Origin: Candidatus Saccharibacteria bacterium UBA669 | GTDB taxonomy: Bacteria; Patescibacteriota; Saccharimonadia; Saccharimonadales; Saccharimonadaceae | NCBI GenBank assembly: GCA_002299795.1 | Contig: DBNP01000039.1 | Coordinates: forward strand, 2,383 to 9,388 | Length of the DNA: 7,006 nucleotides | Reading direction: 5' to 3' | Shown here: positions 5,556-7,006 of the stretch, piece by piece | Numbering within the stretch: the stretch's first letter is position 1 | Layout: every line of letters starts with the position of its first letter | Notes under the pieces: model-generated | The model's input: the letters and a program-made list of their open reading frames with translations, nothing else | The model's database searches: none | Told to the model about the DNA's origin: nothing | Translations under genes and position numbers: made by a program

Positions 5556-6287
5556 TCACTCCTCGATGTCGCCGAGCTTCATCAGCTCGAGGTTCGTGCA
5601 GTCAAACTGCACGAATTGGGTGATTGGTTCACCCTGGTACCAGCGGCTGAGGTGTCGGCACATGACGCCGGCCATCACCGTTGCCGGGTACACGATGACA
5701 CGCATCGTGCAATTCCCGGTCTGGGACGCCTCCTCGTCGCTGAAGAGCCACCTGGATTCGTACCAGTTGGCGTCCAGGGGGTCAACTGCGCAAATTTGCG
5801 CGACTTCACTGTCCAGTCGGCCATCGAGATACAGCTCGACTTCTGGAGAAGCCTGAACAGCTGCCCAGATGGCACGGCGTGACGACATGGAGTCGACAGC
5901 GCCAATGATGATGGATCCCTCGATCACATCATCCGCCGTGAAGCGACGCTGCCGAAGCAGTACCTTCTCTGCGCCGTACTCGAACAGCACGTCGGCGAGG
6001 GCCTCGACCTTTGGTCGGAAGAGGTCACTGTGCCGGTATGCCTTCTGGCTTGCGAGGTTGCGCATCTCGACGACATCATCGTCATAAAGCACGAATCTCT
6101 TGAAGCCCATGGTGATGAGCTCGAAGGCGACGTTGCTACCGATACCGCCGCAACCAACAATGGTGACGGCGGTGTCGATCTTTGAAGGATCGAACCAGCC
6201 GGTCTGGTCAGACCAGTCGACTTCCACGTCGTGGACAGCTGTAACGCAGCTGCCATCAGGCGTGTCAGTCTTTGTTATTGTGAACAA
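5556..6287 (-). CDS. E1/ThiF-family adenylyltransferase
   Basis: Member of the ThiF/MoeB/UBA (E1-like) superfamily, which uses ATP to adenylate the C-terminal glycine of a ubiquitin-like or sulfur-carrier protein. The 243-residue product has the Rossmann nucleotide loop GCGGIGS (45-51), then DDDVVEMRNLASQ (69-81) with the acidic, Asn and Gln residues that bind ATP and magnesium, K93, and VDSMSSRR (131-138) with the conserved Asp. DGRLDSE (155-161) follows. C192 (TGNCTM) is the best candidate for a catalytic cysteine. The paired CxxC zinc motifs of MoeB and ThiF are absent, so a metabolic thiamin or molybdopterin enzyme is less likely than a member of the shorter phage- and island-type E1 group. 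The TTG start is supported by AAGGAG six bases upstream, which itself overlaps the stop of the JAB gene. It is the second gene of the pair, and its mRNA continues into the hairpin and hammerhead. Confidence 0.88.
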   Translation of the reverse strand: MFTITKTDTPDGSCVTAVHDVEVDWSDQTGWFDPSKIDTAVTIVGCGGIGSNVAFELITMGFKRFVLYDDDVVEMRNLASQKAYRHSDLFRPKVEALADVLFEYGAEKVLLRQRRFTADDVIEGSIIIGAVDSMSSRRAIWAAVQASPEVELYLDGRLDSEVAQICAVDPLDANWYESRWLFSDEEASQTGNCTMRVIVYPATVMAGVMCRHLSRWYQGEPITQFVQFDCTNLELMKLGDIEE

Positions 6288-6293
6288 GGGATA

Positions 6294-6299
6294 CTCCTT
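6294..6299 (-). promoter_or_regulatory. Shine-Dalgarno site fixing the TTG start of the E1-like gene
   Basis: AAGGAG on the minus strand (6299-6294), six bases before TTG at 6287-6285. Its first A is the last base of the JAB gene's TGA, so ribosomes finishing JAB would meet the site at once, implying coupled translation. Confidence 0.8.
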
Positions 6300-6937
6300 C
6301 AGTATGTACGGGTGTCGTCGTCCTCATCATCGCCGAACGGCGATGATGGAATGGCGGTCATGGGCTGGGGGGGTGGCGGAAACGCATGACACTTCTTCGC
6401 GATCTCCTCCTGGTAGGGAGCGAGGTCGATGGCTTCAACCTCATCGAGCACTGCAAGTAGCAGCTGCGTACCCATTCGAATGGGCCGGTACAGCTCCATG
6501 TTGGCGGTGGCTTGGCCGCGGTTGTTGACAACCATGAAGAACATGGCGTCGAGAGCCGTGGATGCGCTAAGCACCTGATGAGCGTTGAGGTCAGTGCTCG
6601 AGAACGCTGCACTTCCGCCAACGTGGCTATGCCACAAAAGGCGATAAATGCCGGCTTCCTCAAACTCCTCCTCGCGGTCCATGACTTCAGTCTCGCCAAT
6701 AGCATCAGGCTGGGCTGCGCCCGGCGCGACGAGTTGCGAGGTGATGAAAACGCTTCCCGGGATGACCTCAAAGTAGTCAGGCCCGTACTTTCGCACAAAT
6801 GCGAAGCCGCACACCTCCCTCTTGTCGGCTGCCGTTGCGTATCTGATGATCGTGTCAAAATCGGCACGATCAATGGACAACTGTGGGGCGGTGGATGTTC
6901 CTTGTGGTCTACTGAGGACCGTGCTGTGAAGGGTCAT
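6299..6937 (-). CDS. JAB/MPN (JAMM) metalloprotease domain protein
   Basis: A 212-residue protein with a complete JAMM zinc-protease motif: catalytic E41 (EVCGFAF), then H103-S-H105-x7-S113-x2-D116 with exact family spacing. JAMM enzymes hydrolyse isopeptide or peptide bonds after ubiquitin-like proteins. In bacteria they occur beside E1-like enzymes, where they mature or remove a ubiquitin-like modifier. The catalytic domain spans about 20-155. The tail has a proline-rich stretch (187-192) and an acidic run DDEDDD (203-208) and is probably flexible. No signal peptide is present, so it should be cytoplasmic. The ATG at 6937 is preferred to the TTG at 6955 because GGAG lies eight bases upstream of the ATG, inside the longer version. 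No promoter is evident between 6938 and the window edge, so the operon may begin beyond 7006. The 11-base gap to the E1-like gene makes co-transcription very likely. Confidence 0.88.
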   Translation of the reverse strand: MTLHSTVLSRPQGTSTAPQLSIDRADFDTIIRYATAADKREVCGFAFVRKYGPDYFEVIPGSVFITSQLVAPGAAQPDAIGETEVMDREEEFEEAGIYRLLWHSHVGGSAAFSSTDLNAHQVLSASTALDAMFFMVVNNRGQATANMELYRPIRMGTQLLLAVLDEVEAIDLAPYQEEIAKKCHAFPPPPQPMTAIPSSPFGDDEDDDTRTY

Positions 6938-6945
6938 GAGGCTCT

Positions 6946-6949
6946 CTCC
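6946..6949 (-). promoter_or_regulatory. Shine-Dalgarno site of the JAB gene
   Basis: GGAG on the minus strand, eight bases before the ATG at 6937-6935. It selects this ATG over the upstream in-frame TTG. Confidence 0.6.
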
Positions 6950-6977
6950 GATCAAATCGAGTGTGGAAATGAACGAT

Positions 6978-6995
6978 GGTTACACGAAGGTAACC
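6978..6995. repeat. Perfect 6-bp inverted repeat upstream of the JAB gene
   Basis: GGTTAC (6978-6983) and GTAACC (6990-6995) flank a six-base spacer, 40 bases before the JAB start. No T-run follows on either strand, so it is not a terminator. It could be an operator or a leader hairpin, or chance. Confidence 0.4.
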
Positions 6996-7006
6996 CTCAC
7001 CTAAAT

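Noticed and set aside
5450..5629. Plus-strand reading frame starting MSDRFAVYSS
   Set aside because: It runs through the hammerhead and the 12-bp hairpin into the antisense of the E1-like gene, and has no promoter or ribosome site. It is a shadow of these elements.
6577..6610. CTGATGA on the plus strand inside the JAB gene, a possible second hammerhead core
   Set aside because: No GAA follows a usable stem II and no stem I or III can be formed around it. It is antisense to coding sequence and a chance match.
6909..7006. Open minus-strand frame running in from the window edge and ending 29 bases inside the JAB gene
   Set aside because: It is about 32 codons, which is not rare by chance, and it would overlap the JAB ribosome site and start. 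No recognisable protein tail is seen. It remains possible that an upstream operon gene ends here.

Overview
The window looks like the chromosome of a reduced-genome bacterium of about 50% GC, most likely a Patescibacteria/CPR member such as Saccharibacteria. That placement is inferred from style and content: small housekeeping genes packed closely, standard-code stops, and plus-strand genes that seem to be leaderless. No rRNA or other taxonomic marker is present, so it is not proven.

The left and centre (1-5420) hold mostly plus-strand core genes. In order they are the last codons of an unidentified gene, a phosphomannomutase-like HAD phosphatase, recG, a zinc-dependent phospholipase C/S1-P1-like protein overlapping rsmD by one base, a factor-independent terminator, and a PgsA-like CDP-alcohol phosphatidyltransferase. 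The HAD gene, recG, the phospholipase-like gene and (less surely) the phosphatidyltransferase each carry a T(A/T)(T/A)ACT box ending 6-7 bases before the start codon, with no Shine-Dalgarno sequence. This is the geometry expected of leaderless transcripts, and it decides two of the starts. One minus-strand gene interrupts this block: an 81-codon unknown at 3017-3262 with a perfect consensus promoter (TTGACA, 17 bp, TATAAT), a good ribosome site and its own terminator.

The right end (5421-7006) is different in style. It is minus-strand, has strong Shine-Dalgarno sites and prefers C- and G-ending codons. It holds a JAMM/JAB-domain putative isopeptidase followed 11 bases later by an E1/ThiF-like adenylyltransferase, the pairing seen in bacterial ubiquitin-like conjugation systems. 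No ubiquitin-like or E2 partner is visible; if present they probably lie beyond 7006.

The most striking item is in the 135-base gap after the E1-like gene. On the same strand, 5511-5455 folds into a type III hammerhead ribozyme: three stems around CUGAUGA, GAA and a C at the cleavage position, with one core deviation, a reversed 15.1-16.1 pair. A perfect 12-bp hairpin separates it from the E1 stop codon, so self-cleavage would leave the operon mRNA ending just after a stable hairpin. I suggest a JAB-E1 operon whose 3' end is made by a hammerhead ribozyme.
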